This document shows, piece after piece, positions 61,573 to 64,000 of a stretch of DNA of 64,000 nt. Below the pieces are notes generated by a model. The model was not told where the DNA came from, did no database searches, and was given only the letters and a program-made list of their open reading frames with translations. This stretch comes from Bacteroidia bacterium (lineage in GTDB: Bacteria; Bacteroidota; Bacteroidia; Bacteroidales; CAJPTX01): positions 81,685 to 145,684 of the forward strand of contig PDTX01000003.1 of assembly GCA_002749065.1 (NCBI GenBank), read 5' to 3'. The position numbers were made by a program, and so were the translations under genes. Position 1 is the stretch's first letter, and each line of letters begins with the position of its first letter.

Positions 61573-62076
61573 ATGATAGAGGGTGAGAACAATCTGCTGA
61601 GCGGGATGGGAGCGCAGGCCCCCTCTGCCAAGCCCCGGGAAGCGCTCGACATCCTGGCGCTCTACTTCGCCATCAAGGGGGCGGAGGTCGCCATACGGGA
61701 CGCGCTGGGCAATGTGCTCAACAAGGGTGAGACCCGCGGCATGGACTTCGATGCGGCCCTGGTGCTCCTGGCCGTAGCCCGCCTCGGGTACAGCAATATG
61801 ACCGAGCTCGCGACGACCGTCGAGCGGGATATGCCCTACGTATCCCGCGAGGTGAGCGGTCTGGTGGCCCGGGGGCTGGTCACCCGCCAATCCGGCGCGC
61901 AGGATGCCCGTGAGAAGTACGTGGCCATCACCCCGAGCGGCGCGGCCATCATCGATGAGGTGGAGGCCGCCTTCGAGCTCATCCTCCGGCGTGCGTGTAG
62001 CTCCATGAGCCACTTCGACCGCCAGGCTCTCATCGGCCTTCTGGCTGGCGTGGTCGCCGACCTGCGCCGCCGCTGA
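61573..62076 (+). CDS. MarR-family transcriptional regulator
   Basis: 167 residues. The winged helix-turn-helix spans about residues 55-125: LGYSNMTELATTVERDMPYV (helices), SREVSGLVARGLVTRQSGAQ (recognition helix and start of wing), then DAREKYVAITPSGAAIIDEV completes the wing. Flanking helices form the dimer interface. The ligand is unknown. It follows a terminator, and no promoter box is visible in the 52 nt before it. It is convergent with dnaB, 9 nt apart. Its neighbour, the Met-rich lipoprotein, is transcribed separately, so no regulated target can be named. Confidence 0.87.
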   Translation: MIEGENNLLSGMGAQAPSAKPREALDILALYFAIKGAEVAIRDALGNVLNKGETRGMDFDAALVLLAVARLGYSNMTELATTVERDMPYVSREVSGLVARGLVTRQSGAQDAREKYVAITPSGAAIIDEVEAAFELILRRACSSMSHFDRQALIGLLAGVVADLRRR

Positions 62077-62085
62077 GCCACCCTT

Positions 62086-63672
62086 CTAGAAAGGCAAATC
62101 GGCGCTTGGCGCTATCGGCGGGAGCTCATCCGAGCCACCCTCGACTGGGCTGCTTTCGTTTATGCGCGAGCCCAGGATTTGCGCTGGCGCTGAGGGGGGG
62201 GCAGCAAAGCCTCCGCTCGCTATGCCCCCGCTGCTGTCGTTGTGGTTCACACGGTCCAGATTGTCGACGAACTTGGTCTGCGAGCCGATGAAGTCCATGA
62301 ATATGCTCGTTGTCTCCCCATTCCGGTGCTTGGCGATGATGATTTCCGCCTTCCCGGCCGTGGGGGTCTCATCGGGGAATTTCTCTATGCCGCTCTTCTC
62401 AGGCCGGTGGATGAACAGCACCAGGTCGGCATCCTGCTCGATGGAGCCCGACTCGCGGAGGTCGGAGAGTATGGGCTTGGCCCCTTTCCCCCGTTTCTCC
62501 GCGTCGCGGCTCAGCTGGGCCAGCGCCATGATCGGCACGTTGAGCTCCTTGGCCAGCGCCTTGAGCTCGCGCGAGATCATGCTCACCTGCTGCTCGCGGT
62601 TGCTGTTGCGCAGCACGGGGGCCTGGATTAGCTGCAGATAGTCAATCACGATGAAGCCGACGTTGTGCTTGCTCTTGAGCCGTCGGCACTTGGCGCGGAT
62701 TTCGCCTATGCCGATGTCCATGCTGTCGTCCAGGTAGAGCTTCGCCTCGGATATGTCGCCCCCGGCCTGCACCAGGCGCCCCATTTCCTGCTCGGAGAGC
62801 CGCCCGGAGCGTAGCATCTTGGCATCGATGCCCGTCTCCGACACGAGCATACGCATCATGAGCTGCATGTTCGACATCTCCAGCGAGAAGAAGGCCACCG
62901 ACTGCTTGAGGTCTATGGCCATGTTCCGGGCCATCGTCAGCGCGAACGCCGTCTTGCCCATGGAGGGCCGGGCCGCCAGGATGATGAGGTCGCCCGGTTG
63001 CCAGCCGAGGGTGACCTCGTCGAGCAGGGGGAAGCCCGTCGGCACGCCGCTGTACTTGTCGATATCGTTCTTGAGCTCCTCGATGAAGTCGAGCGTCTCC
63101 TTGACCACCGTCTCGGCCGGGCGAATCTCCTTGCGCATCCCGGACTCGTGCAGCTCGAATATCTTGCTCTCGGCCTCCTCCATGAGATCCTCCACGTCCG
63201 TCTCCCCGTTGTAGGCCTGATGCTGTATGTCGTTGGCTATGTGGATTACCTCCCGCATCAGGTACTTCTCCACGACCACCTTCGCGTGGTCCACGGCGTG
63301 CGCCCCCGAGGCCACCTGCATGGTCAGCTCCAGCAGCCGGGTATGCCCCCCGACCTCCTCGAGCTTCTGCTGGTCGCGCAGCTTCTGGCTCACCGAGAGG
63401 ATGTCGACCGCGCGCTTCTCCAGCACCAGCCCGGAGATGGCCGCGTAGATGGTGGCGTGCTGCGGCTCGTAGAAGTGCTCGGGGTGGAGGAACTCCTGCA
63501 TGTCGATGGCCAGCTCCTGGTCCATCATCAGGGCCCCGAGCACCGCGGCCTCCAGCTCCTTGGCGTTCGGGGGCAGCTTGCTCCCGATGATGCCAGCCGT
63601 GCCCTGCGGGGTGAAGCGCCTCCCCTGCGGTGCCTGCCCTGTCGCCTGCGGGCTTGTCTGCTCAGTTGCCAT
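62086..63672 (-). CDS. dnaB: replicative DNA helicase DnaB
   Basis: 528 residues. The N-terminal primase-binding domain (LPPNAKELEAAVLGALMMDQ at about residues 35-54) precedes the RecA-like motor. Walker A is ARPSMGKTAFALTMARN, the RecA core continues with VAFFSLEMSNMQLMMRM, Walker B is IVIDYLQLI, and SRDAEKRGKGAKPILSDLRE includes the arginine finger. No intein is present. The Pro/Gly/Ser-rich C-terminal tail ending DLPF is lineage-typical. It lies 1 nt downstream of folA on the same strand. Confidence 0.96.
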   Translation of the reverse strand: MATEQTSPQATGQAPQGRRFTPQGTAGIIGSKLPPNAKELEAAVLGALMMDQELAIDMQEFLHPEHFYEPQHATIYAAISGLVLEKRAVDILSVSQKLRDQQKLEEVGGHTRLLELTMQVASGAHAVDHAKVVVEKYLMREVIHIANDIQHQAYNGETDVEDLMEEAESKIFELHESGMRKEIRPAETVVKETLDFIEELKNDIDKYSGVPTGFPLLDEVTLGWQPGDLIILAARPSMGKTAFALTMARNMAIDLKQSVAFFSLEMSNMQLMMRMLVSETGIDAKMLRSGRLSEQEMGRLVQAGGDISEAKLYLDDSMDIGIGEIRAKCRRLKSKHNVGFIVIDYLQLIQAPVLRNSNREQQVSMISRELKALAKELNVPIMALAQLSRDAEKRGKGAKPILSDLRESGSIEQDADLVLFIHRPEKSGIEKFPDETPTAGKAEIIIAKHRNGETTSIFMDFIGSQTKFVDNLDRVNHNDSSGGIASGGFAAPPSAPAQILGSRINESSPVEGGSDELPPIAPSADLPF

Positions 63673-63673
63673 C

Positions 63674-64000
63674 CTACTTGCGAATATATTCCTCTATCGT
63701 GTACTCCAGGCCTACCCTGGATGCCATGCGGGGCGACTGCTCTGCCAGCCGCCACTCCGCCGCTTGCCACTCCGGGAAGAAGGCATCGGCGTCCGGGAAG
63801 GCGCTATGTAGCCGGGTGATGACGAGCCTGGTGGCCCGCGGCATGGCCAGCGCGTAGATCTGCGCGCCCCCCACCACGTACACGGGGGCATCGGCCGGGC
63901 AGACCCGCAGCGCCTCCTCCCACGAGGATACCTGCACGAGCCGCGGCAGCGCCTCCAAACGGTGCGTGCGGCTCATCACCACGGAGGTTCGCCCCGGCAG
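63674..64000 (-). CDS. folA: dihydrofolate reductase, 5' part cut by window edge
   Basis: 109 codons of the C-terminal part are visible; the frame stays open to base 64000, so the start lies outside. It reduces dihydrofolate to tetrahydrofolate with NADPH. Visible are the NADPH-binding LPGRTSVVMSRTHRLEA stretch, VYVVGGAQIYALAMPRATRL (the GG loop), and VITRLHSAFPDADAFFPEW with the conserved strand Asp/Phe. It ends 1 nt before dnaB, so the two form an operon. No sign of truncation at the 3' end. Confidence 0.93.
   Translation of the reverse strand: MPGRTSVVMSRTHRLEALPRLVQVSSWEEALRVCPADAPVYVVGGAQIYALAMPRATRLVITRLHSAFPDADAFFPEWQAAEWRLAEQSPRMASRVGLEYTIEEYIRK

Noticed and set aside
61573..62076. 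MarR regulator as controller of the Met-rich lipoprotein
   Set aside because: A strong terminator separates the two genes and no matching operator is visible at the lipoprotein promoter.

Overview
The window reads as a chromosome segment of a GC-rich member of the Bacteroidales, most likely a Porphyromonas-like lineage. By eye the GC content is around 60-65 %, with strong G/C preference at third codon positions. The evidence for the group is: TAnnTTTG/TACCTTCG-type -7 promoter boxes in front of many genes; a large secreted protein ending in a type IX secretion (T9SS) sorting domain; a complete Na+-translocating NADH:quinone reductase operon (nqrABCDEF); a flavodoxin/DUF2023 pair; a bactofilin; and many starts with weak Shine-Dalgarno sequences. 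I see no insertion sequence, prophage, integron, rRNA operon or CRISPR array. The species is inference.

Layout. 1-7.3 kb: a cell-envelope block with a TPR protein cut by the left edge, a secreted TPR protein with five GDNAY repeats, a plug-less outer-membrane beta-barrel and an O-antigen ligase/polymerase-like protein. 7.3-12.1 kb: uvrA, a convergent small membrane methyltransferase, and clpX. 12.2-19.4 kb: nqrA-F, closely followed by a beta-helix lipoprotein. 19.4-20.6 kb (minus strand): flavodoxin and DUF2023. 20.8-25.7 kb: engB, prs, surE, a small membrane protein, lpxB and a SpoIID-like protein, tightly packed. 25.8-30.2 kb: the T9SS surface protein. 30.3-36.8 kb: secA, argS, folC. 36.8-42.4 kb (minus strand): a 520-aa orphan, a TPR protein and gyrA. 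42.7-46.1 kb: bactofilin, a small membrane protein, a macrodomain protein and dnaG. 46.2-46.5 kb: tRNA-Gly(GCC) and tRNA-Leu(UAA). 46.6-47.7 kb: a flippase-like membrane protein. 47.8-50.1 kb (minus strand): a split transketolase with a methylglyoxal-synthase-like gene between its halves. 50.3-52.6 kb: gyrB and a small membrane protein. 52.6-54.4 kb (minus strand): a beta-helix lipoprotein with an apparent frameshift near its 3' end. 54.6-61 kb: guaA, an S41 protease, a DEAD-box helicase and an RNA methyltransferase. 61-62.1 kb: a Met/Glu-rich small lipoprotein and a MarR regulator. 62.1-64 kb (minus strand): folA (cut by the right edge) and dnaB.

Most of the content is housekeeping: replication (gyrA, gyrB, dnaG, dnaB), protein export and quality control (secA, clpX, S41 protease), DNA repair (uvrA), translation and ribosome biogenesis (argS, engB, tRNAs), nucleotide and folate supply (prs, guaA, folC, folA), envelope construction (lpxB, O-antigen ligase) and sodium-linked respiration (nqr). 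The points most worth a second look are: a secreted protein that looks like a duplicate of the upstream gene's C-terminus joined to a repeat linker; a methylglyoxal-synthase-like protein lacking a catalytic aspartate, set inside a split transketolase operon; a beta-helix lipoprotein attached to the nqr operon; a T9SS protein whose N-terminal segment has different base composition; a frameshifted beta-helix lipoprotein next to a 21-bp perfect hairpin; and palindromes sitting on the secA, gyrB/transketolase and orphan-gene promoters. I found no clear new defence or mobile system.
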